64,000 nt of DNA from Streptomyces sp. NRRL S-1022 (GTDB lineage Bacteria; Actinomycetota; Actinomycetes; Streptomycetales; Streptomycetaceae), in NCBI RefSeq assembly GCF_000720135.1, contig NZ_JOIU01000001.1, forward strand, positions 62,001-126,000. Reading direction: 5' to 3'. The position numbers and the translations under genes are program-made. This document shows positions 45,669 to 54,465 of the stretch, one piece after another (within the stretch, counting starts at the first letter, position 1; every line of letters starts with the position of its first letter). The notes under the pieces were generated by a model. The model was given only the letters and a program-made list of their open reading frames with translations. It had not been told where the DNA came from and did not search any database.

Positions 45669-46687
45669 CGGATGCCCGCCTTCGCATGCCACGCGCGAAG
45701 CACTCCGCGCTCCTTCTCCGGATCGATCCCGAGGACGATGTCGCCCTGCTTGTAGGGTGTCTCGGACGGACCGCGCTCGCGCAGCCACTCCCAGGTGTCC
45801 GCGACCGTCTCGCCGAGTGGGCGGCAGCGCAGTCCGGCGTCGACCGCCTTGGCGGGGGAAGCGGCCCAGGCGCCCGCCATGGCGGGCTGCTCCGTCGCCC
45901 AGAACGGCAGCTCGGTCCAGGCTCCCACCTCGTGGTCCGCGAGCAACTCCTCGTCTATCCAGACCGGTTGTGCCCCGGCCGCCGTCACCTGAGCGCACAG
46001 GTCCAGCAGTTCCCCGAGGGTCGTGGTGTCCTTGGGTCCGGCGACGAGGTAGTGCCCGGCGGCACCGGCCTCCAGCAGGTCCATGGCGAACGCCGCGATG
46101 TCCCGGGCGTCGATGAGCTGGATCGTCTGTTCCGGCCGCCCCGGTGCGAGGACCTCACCGCCGCGCGCCATGCGCTCCAGCCACCAGAGCAGCCGTCCGG
46201 GAGTCTCGCGCGGACCCACGATCAGCCCGGGGTTGAGGATGAGGACATCGCCCTCGAAGTACTTCTCGACAGCCCGCTCGCACCCTGCCTTCAGCGCATT
46301 GCCCGGCACGTCGTCCACGGCTGCGTCCGGCGGACAGGCATGGCGCGCCGAATCCTCGCTGACGGGCCCGGCGGGCCAGTCGGAGTAAACGTGGAAGGAC
46401 GAGACGAAAAGGTACGTTTCAGCATGCGCGCTGAGTACGCGCGCCGATTTCCCGACGGTACGGGGATGGAAACCGCTGGTGTCGATGACCGCGTCCCAGG
46501 GCCCCGCAGTGGCCAGGGCCTCCAAATCGGTGGGATTCTCCCGGTCGCCGTGAAGGTTCTCCGCTCCCTCGATGTCCGGTCCGGACTTTCCCCGGTTGAA
46601 GACGGTTAAGGTGTGACCGCGGCCGATTGCTTCCTGCACAAAGGCTTGTCCCAGGAATACCGAACCGCCCATGACGAGAATCCTCAT
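45665..46687 (-). CDS. NAD-dependent epimerase/dehydratase-type reductase
   Basis: 340 residues, extended/atypical SDR: Rossmann motif MGGSVFLGQAF (6-16), then FNRGKSG, DTSGFHP, SSFHVYSD and an IDARDIAAFAMDLLEAG segment typical of the NAD-dependent epimerase family. The usual YxxxK is not clearly conserved, so the chemistry is uncertain. Codon 27 is TTA (46607-46609), which in Streptomyces needs the bldA tRNA, tying this operon to differentiation. The ATG has no Shine-Dalgarno but sits 6 bases after a -10, implying a leaderless mRNA. First gene of a two-gene operon with the stand-alone A domain. Confidence 0.85.
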   Translation of the reverse strand: MRILVMGGSVFLGQAFVQEAIGRGHTLTVFNRGKSGPDIEGAENLHGDRENPTDLEALATAGPWDAVIDTSGFHPRTVGKSARVLSAHAETYLFVSSFHVYSDWPAGPVSEDSARHACPPDAAVDDVPGNALKAGCERAVEKYFEGDVLILNPGLIVGPRETPGRLLWWLERMARGGEVLAPGRPEQTIQLIDARDIAAFAMDLLEAGAAGHYLVAGPKDTTTLGELLDLCAQVTAAGAQPVWIDEELLADHEVGAWTELPFWATEQPAMAGAWAASPAKAVDAGLRCRPLGETVADTWEWLRERGPSETPYKQGDIVLGIDPEKERGVLRAWHAKAGIR

Positions 46688-46693
46688 TGTGAC

Positions 46694-46722
46694 ATGATCA
46701 CGCAACTGCCGCCGCTTGACAA
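46694..46722 (-). promoter_or_regulatory. promoter giving a leaderless mRNA for the epimerase/A-domain operon
   Basis: On the minus strand TTGTCA (46722-46717), 17 bases, GATCAT (46699-46694), then six bases and the ATG at 46687. The expected transcription start coincides with the start codon, and no ribosome binding site is present. Confidence 0.6.
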
Positions 46723-46910
46723 GGAATCAGGACCTCAGGACCCCGACAAACGCCTTGGACCGGTATGGTTGCTCGTTCCTTGCGGCCGATGTGACAGGCG
46801 CCGCGAGGTCCGGCGATGTCCAGGACCTGCTTGACAATGCCTTCGATTCCGGTCCGCAAGGCGTATTCGGGCCAATACCCCGGCAACGTTTCGGCCGTTA
46901 TGCTGCCCAT
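46698..46910 (-). pseudogene. possible C-terminal scrap of an epimerase-like gene
   Basis: The minus strand reads TLPGYWPEYALRTGIEGIVK, which resembles the C-terminus of NAD-dependent epimerases (a Pro-x-x-x-x-L-x-x-Gly-Ile pattern before the final helix). No upstream body exists, and the frame runs into the promoter of the intact epimerase operon. It may be a relic of a duplicated or replaced gene. Weak. Confidence 0.3.
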
Positions 46911-47443
46911 CCCGCACCACGACCCGCGTCCTCACCGCCGCGCAGGCCCGCACAATCGGCGAAGCCGCGACCCGCCCCGGCGCCCGCTCGGCCGTCCGCC
47001 ATCGCCGGCCTACTGCACTCGCAGCAGACCCGAATGTCTGCGCTGCGTTCGGCAGACGACGAGAGACCGGGGGAGTGCGAGCGTGAGGGCGGCCCGGGAC
47101 TGTCGGCCCGGCTCGTGTGGCGTACCCCCTGGAAAGGCGCGTCGATGTCCCCGCTCGCCCGTTGACGCCATGGGCACCGGCTCGCCGTCGTCCTGGCCCG
47201 GGTGGGCTGCTGGTCGCCCCCGGCGCCACGACAGGCGCCGCCGGCAGCGCGGCGGGCGGAGCGGCCGGGTCGTCCGGCAGGTCAAGGACAGGACCGGGCA
47301 TTGCTCTGCGCGCTGTCACTCTCATGCTCTACGCTGCATCACAGCGGCAGGACGCGCACGCCGCACACCCATGCGCACGGCTCCCACGCAGCCAGCGCGA
47401 ACAGGGTCAAGGCCCTCCGGGCCCGCGCCACCACGGTACGGCT
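46911..47443. other. gene-free stretch right of the NRPS cluster
   Basis: No frame here has convincing protein composition on either strand, and no inverted repeats or RNA structures stand out. It marks the right boundary of the cluster, since the following gene is unrelated and has different codon use. Confidence 0.45.
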
Positions 47444-49234
47444 ATGCCGATGTCACGGTGGGAGGCGTGGGATCCTGCCAGAGATCGAGAGACCGTGCCC
47501 AGGAATGGGTCAAACGCCCGCAAGAAAGAGGCCCGTGCCCGCGCGAAGAGACTAGGGCTGTCCTACACAGCGGCGCTGCGGCTGAGCAACGCGGTGCAGG
47601 CCGCCGCAGTACATCAGGCGTCTGACGGCGTCGTGGGGCCCCACACCGTTGCCGACGGCTCGGACGCGCCACGTGAAACGTATGCGGACCGCCTCGTGAG
47701 ACGCCGCCGGATCGACCCTGCCGCAGCCAAGGCGAGGATGATGGAGAAGGGCGTATGGCCCGTGTCGGACTGGCCCGGTGGAGCCCGCAAGTGGCTGTGC
47801 GTATGCATGACGTGCGGGTCCTTCGTCACTCCGACCTACAACAACGTCATGCGTCCCGGCCGTGGTGGCTGCACCCACTGCGCCCGGAAGGCGGCAGCCG
47901 CACGGCGCCGTCTCTCCGCCGCAGAAGCGGTGGACATCATGCGCGCCGCCGGAGTCGAACCGCTGGAGGACTACCCCGGCGTCGACGCGCCGTGGAAGTG
48001 CCGCTGCCTGAACCCCGAATGTCCGGGCGTATGGAACGGTGAGCCCGCCGACATCCGCCCCCGCTTGTCCGACGTGCGAGTGAGCAAACGGTCGGCCTGC
48101 AAGTACTGCGCGCGACGCGCGGTGCGTCCGGAGCGTGCCACCCGGCAGATGATCGAGCGAGGAGTGCTGCCGGTTGAGGAGTACCCAGGGGCATTGAAGC
48201 CATGGAAGTGCCGATGCCTTGCCTGCGGCGCCCTCATCACACCCCGGTACGCGAACGTGGTGCTGAACGGGGCGGGCGGCTGCGCCTTCTGCGCCAATCG
48301 TGTACGGGTGCCTGACTCGGTCGCCATCGAAGAGATGCGCGCGGCGGGGGCGGAGCCCTTGGACCCGTACCCCGGGGTCAACACCCGCTGGTGTTGTCGC
48401 TGCCTCAACCCGGATTGCGGGCAGGAGATCCATCCCCGACTCGGCACTGTCCGCACCGGCAGCAGGCCATGCAAGTGGTGCGCCGGCACAGTGACCGACC
48501 CCCGCACCGCCTCCGACTACATGGTCACTTTTGGCGGCGTTGAGCCACTGGAGGCCTATCCCGGAGCCAGAACTCCCTGGCGCTGCCGCTGCCTGACCTG
48601 CAAGCGGACTGTGACGCCCACACTGGGCAGCGTCAAAGGCGGACGCAGTGGGTGCCGGCACTGTGCTGTCGGCGCCGTCCGCACCGACAAGGAGGCCCGG
48701 GAATACGCGTGCGCCCGCGGCTTCATTCCTGATCCCGAGATCCCCTACCGCACCTCTCGTACTCCGTGGCCAGGCATCTGCAGGGTGTGCGAGGCCCCGT
48801 GCAGCCCAAGGCTGGACAATCTCCACCGCCAGGGCCCGTGCCGCAATTGTGCGGACTTCGGTTTCAACACCTCGGCACCGTCCGTGGTCTACCTCGTCGT
48901 CCACCCGAAGCTACGAGTCGCGAAGGTGGGGGTCTGCAACATCGGTACCCCACGGCTCCAGCAGCATCAGCGGGAAGGCTGGGAGGTTCACGAGACGGTC
49001 CATCTGCCCATGGGCTGGCAGGCTTTGCTCGTGGAGCAGGCGGTACTCGCGGTCTGGCGCAAGGAGCGAGGGTGGCCTCCCGCCCTTACAGCCGCCGACA
49101 TGCCTCAGGCGGGGTACACGGAGACAGTCGCGCTCGCTCACGCGCCCGTAGAGACTCTGTGGCTGGATGTACTGCAGGCCTGTTCCCAGGTACTTCATGG
49201 CGGCCGGCCGGAAGGGGACCAGCCAGCGGCCTGA
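47444..49234 (+). CDS. six-fold zinc-ribbon repeat protein with GIY-YIG-like C-terminus
   Basis: 596 residues. After a basic N-terminus come six related units (about 100-148, 165-226, 235-286, 297-348, 360-410, 418-472). Each has the plan PLEDYPGVDAPWKCRC, a CxxC, TPRYANV, and a closing C(x)2CA, so each should bind one zinc ion through four Cys. The last 110 residues contain VYLVVHPKLRVAKVGVCN, RLQQHQ and VEQAVL, like the GIY-YIG nuclease fold, with Arg and metal-binding Glu in the expected places. Probably a DNA-binding or DNA-cutting protein. Codons are less G/C-biased than neighbours, suggesting acquisition. The start is uncertain: ATG 47450 or GTG 47492-47494 are alternatives. Confidence 0.75.
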   Translation: MPMSRWEAWDPARDRETVPRNGSNARKKEARARAKRLGLSYTAALRLSNAVQAAAVHQASDGVVGPHTVADGSDAPRETYADRLVRRRRIDPAAAKARMMEKGVWPVSDWPGGARKWLCVCMTCGSFVTPTYNNVMRPGRGGCTHCARKAAAARRRLSAAEAVDIMRAAGVEPLEDYPGVDAPWKCRCLNPECPGVWNGEPADIRPRLSDVRVSKRSACKYCARRAVRPERATRQMIERGVLPVEEYPGALKPWKCRCLACGALITPRYANVVLNGAGGCAFCANRVRVPDSVAIEEMRAAGAEPLDPYPGVNTRWCCRCLNPDCGQEIHPRLGTVRTGSRPCKWCAGTVTDPRTASDYMVTFGGVEPLEAYPGARTPWRCRCLTCKRTVTPTLGSVKGGRSGCRHCAVGAVRTDKEAREYACARGFIPDPEIPYRTSRTPWPGICRVCEAPCSPRLDNLHRQGPCRNCADFGFNTSAPSVVYLVVHPKLRVAKVGVCNIGTPRLQQHQREGWEVHETVHLPMGWQALLVEQAVLAVWRKERGWPPALTAADMPQAGYTETVALAHAPVETLWLDVLQACSQVLHGGRPEGDQPAA

Positions 49235-49953
49235 GCCGGCTGGGCGGCGCCGAGGCCCTGCCGAGCCTGCCGGGCACCCCCGACGGCGGCCCTGAAAGCC
49301 GCCGCCGTGCTCAACTCCGAGGATGCCTGCCCGGAGCAAGCCGTCACCCGCTCCTGGGCAACGAGCCGCGGCGCCCCCAGCCGCCGCCGGAGCCTCGGGT
49401 GTCCAAGACCGTGGGGGCACTGTGGGGGCGCTCGCGGTGACGGGCCGTGGCGTCGTGGGCGCAGCGACCACCAGTTCGGCCCCGGCGGAGGAGATGCCGG
49501 GCCTCGGCCGGCGAGATCCTGCCGCGACCTGACACCTCGGCGGCCGATGGGGGAGAGGGACGGTCCGGCGCGTGGCGCGGGCCGCACCGGAACCCGCCAC
49601 CCGATGGCCATCAACGAGGCCGCACAGTCGGCTCCTGCGACCCTCAGCCCGACATGGGGAGTGCAAGCCCGCCGCTGCGGGCGTCGCGGGGCGGCCTGCC
49701 GTTGTCCGGGACATGGGCGAGCCATGCCTCAGCCCTCGACCAGCGCACGTGGAACGCGTGAGGCCGGCTGCTACAGCTGCGCTTGTGAGCAGCCCGTTCG
49801 GCACACCTCGGCTGCCGTACCGCTCTGCCGGAGACCGGCCAGTCCGGTGACCGACACCCCTGGTACTCCAGCTGTAGATCGTGATCTTCACCGCCTACCA
49901 GGAGATCGTGCTGGCCGGCGGCTGCCATCTGATCTTGTTCGGTTTCGGCAAGG
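49235..49953. other. decayed region, no intact gene
   Basis: No intact gene. Near 49882-49988 a plus-strand stretch (AYQEIVLAGGCHLILFGFGK, ending at TGA 49986-49988) has coding-like third positions but no start or upstream body, so it is probably the tail of a lost gene. I recognise no family. Confidence 0.4.
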
Positions 49954-50256
49954 TCACTGCTGACGGCTGGCTGGCCTCGCGAGAGTGAGTTCGGTCCACC
50001 GTTCCAGTTCCTCGGCGTGGCTGGCGACCGCGGCGGCCTCCTCGGGTATGGGCTCACCATCGCGGGAGCGCAGTGCGAGTGGCCAGGCCGGGGTGCTGGG
50101 CTGCGCTTCGTCGAAGGGGTGCCGGTCCCAGGCTGCGTCGAACCGCCGGACGCGGCCGTCCTGGTCGGCAACCTCATCGCCTGGTGCGCGGAAGGCGTAG
50201 GGGCGGATGCTCTGGAAGGTCTCCTCCACCCGCCCTCGGGATCCGGCGACCTTCAC
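49954..50256 (-). CDS. hypothetical protein (possibly partial)
   Basis: 100 residues from a GTG. The composition is protein-like and acidic: RVEETFQSIRPYAFRAPGDE, VADQDGRVRRFDAAWDRHPF, EEAAAVASHAEELERW. No motif, signal or membrane segment. Third-position G/C is high. It may be the intact product of a small gene or a surviving piece, since the surroundings are decayed. Function unknown. Confidence 0.4.
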   Translation of the reverse strand: MKVAGSRGRVEETFQSIRPYAFRAPGDEVADQDGRVRRFDAAWDRHPFDEAQPSTPAWPLALRSRDGEPIPEEAAAVASHAEELERWTELTLARPASRQQ

Positions 50257-50361
50257 CGCCCGAGGAGGGATCCTGCGGCCGGATGCGGAGGTCGTCCTTG
50301 AGATCGGACACCGGCCACGTGCCGTGGGAACCTGGGCGGATGGCTGATCGTCCTCTCAGAC

Positions 50362-50712
50362 ATGCCTCGCGTTCTCATTCTTGGAATCGACCCGCGTGCC
50401 GTGCCCGGTATGGACGGAGACGCTCTTCGAGCGGCCCTCGACCAGGAACTGGCCCGATTCGGCGAACACGCCATCGATGCGTCCATGACGCTGATCGAGC
50501 TGGATGAGTCGGCCGAGCCGGCGATCGTTGCAGCGCTGTCCGAACACGACTGGGACGTCGTCGTCATCGGAGGTGGGATCCGCAAGCCGGAGCCGCTTCT
50601 GCCGCTCTTTGAGCAGGTCGTGAATCTGGTCCGGCGCCATGCGCCGAAGGCTGCGATCGCGTTCAACACGAGCGGCGGCGACAGCGTCGAATCAGCCAAG
50701 CGGTGGCTGTGA
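50362..50712 (+). CDS. hypothetical protein, Rossmann-like
   Basis: 116 residues: an alternating beta/alpha pattern beginning MPRVLILGIDP, later WDVVVIGGGIRKPEPLLPLF and AAIAFNTSGGDSVESAKRWL. It resembles small flavodoxin-like or response-regulator-like folds without a phospho-acceptor Asp motif or an obvious ligand site. Transcribed alone. Short stand-alone proteins of this type occur in Streptomyces; I know no function. Confidence 0.65.
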   Translation: MPRVLILGIDPRAVPGMDGDALRAALDQELARFGEHAIDASMTLIELDESAEPAIVAALSEHDWDVVVIGGGIRKPEPLLPLFEQVVNLVRRHAPKAAIAFNTSGGDSVESAKRWL

Positions 50713-51068
50713 GCCAGAAGTCGCTGACAGGCTTCGGCGGCGGCGGGAGAGCAATGCTCAGGGCCGCGATCCGGACCCGGTGACCTCTTCGTGGCGCTGC
50801 TGGCCGTCAGGGCCGAGACGATCAGTCGCTTCAGGCCTCGCGGGAGGCTGGCTGTCCGCTCCTGCGTGAGCTTCGGCGGGTGATTCGTCTGGTCGTCAGG
50901 GTGATCGCGGCCCAGGTGATGAGCGATTCCAAGTGCCCGAACTTCCGCGGGCCCGCGCCCGCGCCCGCGCCTGCCGGCGCGCGGCACGGCGCCCCTGGAG
51001 GAGACGACGACACCTCACCCGCCGCCCGCCCCCGTGCACGTTCCGGGAGGGGCGCCGGGCCGGGGGTG
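50713..51068. other. gene-free stretch with a possible transposase tail
   Basis: On the minus strand at about 50860-50945 the sequence reads RKFGHLESLITWAAITLTTR, which looks like the final helices of an IS-family transposase. It has no N-terminal part. Nothing else is recognisable. Confidence 0.35.
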
Positions 51069-51839
51069 TCAGCCCTTGAGCTTCTCCGGATCCATGACCT
51101 CGCCGGCCGGCGGGGCCGTGACCGTCACAGGCTTGTTGAAGGCCGAGAAGTCGAACGAGCCGGGCTCCTTGCCGCCCTCGGCGGTCAACCTGAGCGCGTA
51201 GGGCTCGCCCTCGGCGGCCACCAGGAGGGTCTGGGTCGCGGCACCGTCCTTCCCCTTGAGCGTCACGGCGGGCGTGCCGTTGACGTCGGTGTCCGCCTTC
51301 CTGGTCAGGTGGCCCTCCTTCTCGTCCTTCTCGAACATCGTGCCGATGTCACAGAAGGGGAACTTGTCGTCCGCCTTCGCGTCCTGCGCCGGCATCTTGA
51401 ACCAGCGGCCCTTGAGCATCTCGATGAGGGCCTCCGTGTCCTCCGACGAGGAGCCGTCCTCGCTGCCCATCTCCCGCCAGAACTTCTCGTCGCCCTTCAT
51501 GTAGGCGGCGCCGCCGACCTGACGGATCTCGGCGGACGCACTCTCCGTGCCGAAGGTCCCCTGACAGGCACCCCTCTTGGCGACGGCGAAGTCGAAGGTC
51601 ATGTGCTTGCCGTCCGTGGTCATGCTGCCCTTGACCCTGAACGAGTCGAGCTTCGTCATCGCCACCCGGGCCTTCTCGGAGATCTGGTCCCCCGTCAGGC
51701 CCTTGAACGCCTCCGCGGTGGCCGAGGCGGAGCCGCCTGACGCCTTGGGGTCGTCCGACTTGTCCGTACCACAGGCGGTCAGGGCCATCAGAGACATCAC
51801 ACCGAGGCTTGCCGTGACCATGAGGGTCCGATTGCTCAT
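51069..51839 (-). CDS. secreted lipoprotein (LppX/LprG-like fold)
   Basis: 256 residues. Signal peptide with lipobox LTAC, so Cys at about position 23 is lipidated and the protein is held on the outer face of the membrane. The mature part begins with a Ser/Ala-rich linker and then shows SFRVKGSMTTDGKHMTFDFA, GGAAYMKGDEKFW, a Cys pair (RGACQGTF and FPFCDIG) and GEPYALRLTAEGG. This order matches the actinobacterial LppX/LprAFG-like family, which carries lipids in mycobacteria. In Streptomyces the ligand is unknown. Transcribed alone. Confidence 0.85.
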   Translation of the reverse strand: MSNRTLMVTASLGVMSLMALTACGTDKSDDPKASGGSASATAEAFKGLTGDQISEKARVAMTKLDSFRVKGSMTTDGKHMTFDFAVAKRGACQGTFGTESASAEIRQVGGAAYMKGDEKFWREMGSEDGSSSEDTEALIEMLKGRWFKMPAQDAKADDKFPFCDIGTMFEKDEKEGHLTRKADTDVNGTPAVTLKGKDGAATQTLLVAAEGEPYALRLTAEGGKEPGSFDFSAFNKPVTVTAPPAGEVMDPEKLKG

Positions 51840-52049
51840 TTTTTATTTCTCCTTAAAGCAAGACCGTCCGCTGATCGGACCCGGGAAGGACGCAAAGGGA
51901 TGCGAAGATCGGCACGTGATCCGCCTCACACGAGGTGAGGGCCCGCCGAGGGACAGCACGAAGACGTTCGCGTCGCCGCGCGCGGATCTGTAGGCGACGC
52001 CCTGCCTGGCGGTGACCAGCCACGGGAACCAGGCGGAGTGGATAGGCGC

Positions 52050-52435
52050 CGGGACCGCCGTGGCTCGGGTCTGTTCGCCGTGCCGCCGGCCGATGCCGAG
52101 CCAGCGACCCGCCCCCAGGGCCGCCAGACCGCCGGCACCCTTCCGGGGCCACCGCCGACGTGGGCCCGCACACGCCGGTGCTCGGCATCGTCTTCCTCCT
52201 GGCCGCGCAGGAGGGGACGTCCGGCTCGTCTGCGGTGCGGGACGATCATCCTGGCGCCCAGGTAGGCGCCGTCCGCGATCACCGTCGTGCCCGCTGCCAC
52301 GGCCGGCAGGTCCGACTCGCGCCAGACATGTGCGTCTGCCTTGTTCCGCCACCGGGCGGGTGTCGGCATCGATGACGACCTGCACATTCGCCGAGAACCG
52401 GTAGTTGCGTGAGGACGCACCGACCCTTGCAGAAG
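52050..52435 (-). pseudogene. frameshifted IS5-family transposase fragment
   Basis: Minus strand: RNYRFSANVQVVIDADTRP, then a frameshift, then NKADAHVWRESDLPAVAAGT and TVIADGAYLGARMIVPHRRR. This is the standard middle of IS5-type DDE transposases (second catalytic Asp in the GDGAY-like motif). Only about 110 codons remain, in two frames, without ends. It is a different element from the scrap at 5930 and lies next to the AraC/MFS unit. Confidence 0.7.
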
Positions 52436-52456
52436 AGTCGAGGCGGCGGTCTTCGC

Positions 52457-53197
52457 TTACCTGGAGTACGTCCCCGGCGTATGCCCGAATGCGCGGCGGA
52501 AGACGTCGATGAACGCGCTAGTGGACGACCACCCGCACTGGTTCGCGACCCTGGTCACCGGGGTGTTGTGGGCCAGCAGGACCAAGGCATGGTGAAGGCG
52601 CAGTTGGGTGCGCCACTGGGTGAAGGTCATGCCGAGGTCGTTGCGGAACAGCCGGGACAGTGTGCGGTCGCTTGCTCCGACCTCGCGTCCGAGTTCGGCA
52701 AGTGTGCGGTTGTCCGCAGGGTTCGACCACAGAATGTCGCACACGCTCCGCAGCAGGGGAGCAGTCGGCGTGGGCAGATGCAGTGGTTGCTGGGCCGAGG
52801 CGTGGAGCTGGTCGAGCAGCACCGCGCGCAAGCGCGACCGCTCGGGGCTTTCGTCGTTCTCGGTGAGGGTGTAGGTGATGAGCAGCTCGCGCAGGAGCGG
52901 ACTCACGGAGAGCACGGCGGGGACGTCCAAGTGGAGGGGGTTCTCCTGTACGGGCAGCCCTACCAGGTGTAGTTCGAGGTCGCGGTGGGCCTGGTGGGCG
53001 TGGACCGTGCCCGCCGGCACCCAGATGGCTCGCGTTGCGGGGGCGACCCAGGAGCCGGTGCTGGTGGTGACCGACAGGACTCCACGACCCGCGTACACGA
53101 TCTGATGCTCATCGTGCCGGTGAGCGGCGATCTCGGCCCCGGACGCCAGGTTCTGGGTGCGAGTGGGTGCTGTGGGCTCGTGGCGGACTTCAGTCAT
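52457..53197 (-). CDS. AraC-family regulator (NimR-like)
   Basis: 246 residues: N-terminal cupin (HRHDEHQIVYAGRGVLSVTT, ATRAIWVPAGTVHAH) and a C-terminal double helix-turn-helix (TLAELGREVGASDRTLSRLF; VTRVANQCGWSSTSAFIDVF). This short AraC type typically sits back-to-back with an efflux gene, as E. coli nimR/nimT does. Here the MFS gene starts only 29 bp away in the opposite direction, so the two share overlapping promoters and the regulator very likely controls the transporter. Confidence 0.92.
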   Translation of the reverse strand: MTEVRHEPTAPTRTQNLASGAEIAAHRHDEHQIVYAGRGVLSVTTSTGSWVAPATRAIWVPAGTVHAHQAHRDLELHLVGLPVQENPLHLDVPAVLSVSPLLRELLITYTLTENDESPERSRLRAVLLDQLHASAQQPLHLPTPTAPLLRSVCDILWSNPADNRTLAELGREVGASDRTLSRLFRNDLGMTFTQWRTQLRLHHALVLLAHNTPVTRVANQCGWSSTSAFIDVFRRAFGHTPGTYSR

Positions 53198-53226
53198 TGT
53201 TTGGCAGATTATCGGAAGCGCGACCG

Positions 53227-54465
53227 GTGGCGACCGTTGACGATGACGACGTGCGAAGAAACTCCTCGATCACGCTGCTGTCCGTCGGTCATGCCTGCGT
53301 CGACATCTATCAAGGCGCCGTGGCCTCCCTCGTGCCGTACTTCGTTGCCGAGCGCGCTTACAGCTACGCCGCCGTCTCAGGCATCGTGCTTGCGGCCTCC
53401 GTGCTCTCGTCGGTGGCGCAACCGGTGTTCGGCGCACTGACCGACCGTTGGGCGATGCCCTGGCTCCTGCCGCTCAGCACCCTGCTGGGAGGCGTGGGCA
53501 TCGCCCTGAGCGGAGTGAGCGACTCCTACACGCTGACGCTGGCCGTCGTTGCGGTGTCCGGGGTGGGCGTCGCCGCTTACCATCCGGTATCCGCCCGGGT
53601 GGCCCGGCTTGCCAGCCACGGCAGCCACAGCGCGATGGGATGGTTCTCGCTGGGCGGCAACTTGGGCTTCGCGATGGCTCCGGTCATGGTCACCGCCGTG
53701 GTCGCCACCGGAGGATTGCGCCTGACGCCGTTGCTCGTGGTCCCGGCAGCCATCGGTGCCGCACTGTGTCGACCCGTGCTGCGGGCACTGGGGGCACAGC
53801 AGACCCACGCGGCCGACAAGTCGGTGGCAGACGAGGACGATACCTCCTCGTTCATACGGCTGTCGCTCGCCGTGGTGTGCCGCTCCATCGTCTTCATCGG
53901 CCTGAGCACGTTCGTCTCGCTGTATGCGACCCAGCGCATGGACGGCAGCAAGGCTGCGGGCACGGCCGCACTGTTCCTTCTGTACCTCGGCGGTGCGGTG
54001 GGCAGCGTGCTGGGCGGTTCGCTGGCCAGCCGCTGGGACCGGGTCACCGTTTCCCGCTGGTCCTACCTCCTGACCGCTGGATCGGTCGCCGGCCTGGTGT
54101 TTGTACCCGGCCCAGCCCTCTACCTGTTCGTCATGCTGACCTCGGCCGGCCTGTACGTCCCCTTCTCACTGCAAGTCACGCTCGGCCAGGACTACCTGCC
54201 CTCCCGTGTCGGCACCGCCGGCGGAATCACGCTCGGCCTCACCGTGAGCGTGGGCGGTCTGGTCAGCCCGCTCATCGGCACTGTCGCCGACAAGACCTCG
54301 CTGCAGACCGCACTGGCCCCGCTGATCCTCATGCCCGCACTCAGCTGGCTGTTGTTCCGCACGCTGCCCGAACCCGCCGTGCCGCCGTCCGTGGACGCGC
54401 CACCGAAGGGGGAAAACGCCGATGCCGCACACTCTCCCGTCCAGGCACATGAACAGCAGCAGTGA
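53227..54465 (+). CDS. MFS transporter, fosmidomycin-resistance-like
   Basis: 412 residues, 12 membrane helices. The start SVGHACVDIYQGAVASLVPY is typical of the Fsr (fosmidomycin resistance) group of MFS exporters, followed by QPVFGALTDRW and the repeated YHPVSARVARLAS region. Likely exports a drug-like anion or antibiotic. The GTG is chosen for its GGAAG upstream; GTG 53251 would also be possible. Divergent from the NimR-like regulator, and overlapping the PIG-L deacetylase downstream by 44 bp. Confidence 0.9.
   Translation: MATVDDDDVRRNSSITLLSVGHACVDIYQGAVASLVPYFVAERAYSYAAVSGIVLAASVLSSVAQPVFGALTDRWAMPWLLPLSTLLGGVGIALSGVSDSYTLTLAVVAVSGVGVAAYHPVSARVARLASHGSHSAMGWFSLGGNLGFAMAPVMVTAVVATGGLRLTPLLVVPAAIGAALCRPVLRALGAQQTHAADKSVADEDDTSSFIRLSLAVVCRSIVFIGLSTFVSLYATQRMDGSKAAGTAALFLLYLGGAVGSVLGGSLASRWDRVTVSRWSYLLTAGSVAGLVFVPGPALYLFVMLTSAGLYVPFSLQVTLGQDYLPSRVGTAGGITLGLTVSVGGLVSPLIGTVADKTSLQTALAPLILMPALSWLLFRTLPEPAVPPSVDAPPKGENADAAHSPVQAHEQQQ

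Noticed and set aside
20554..46687. Siderophore pathway with Cys-derived thiazoline
   Set aside because: One A domain resembles Cys-type codes, but there is no heterocyclization domain, salicylate gene, siderophore receptor or iron-box, so the idea is not supported.
47117..47443. Upstream extension of the zinc-ribbon protein to a start at 47117
   Set aside because: The added 109 residues are not protein-like and no ribosome binding site is seen there. The downstream ATG was preferred.
46816..47625. Plus-strand frame upstream of and overlapping the zinc-ribbon gene
   Set aside because: Composition is Arg/Pro/Ser-rich with no motif, and it continues into the zinc-ribbon gene in a different frame.
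49235..49953. Frames of 100-220 codons in this stretch
   Set aside because: Arg/Pro/Gly-rich low-information translations on both strands. At most a gene tail is real.
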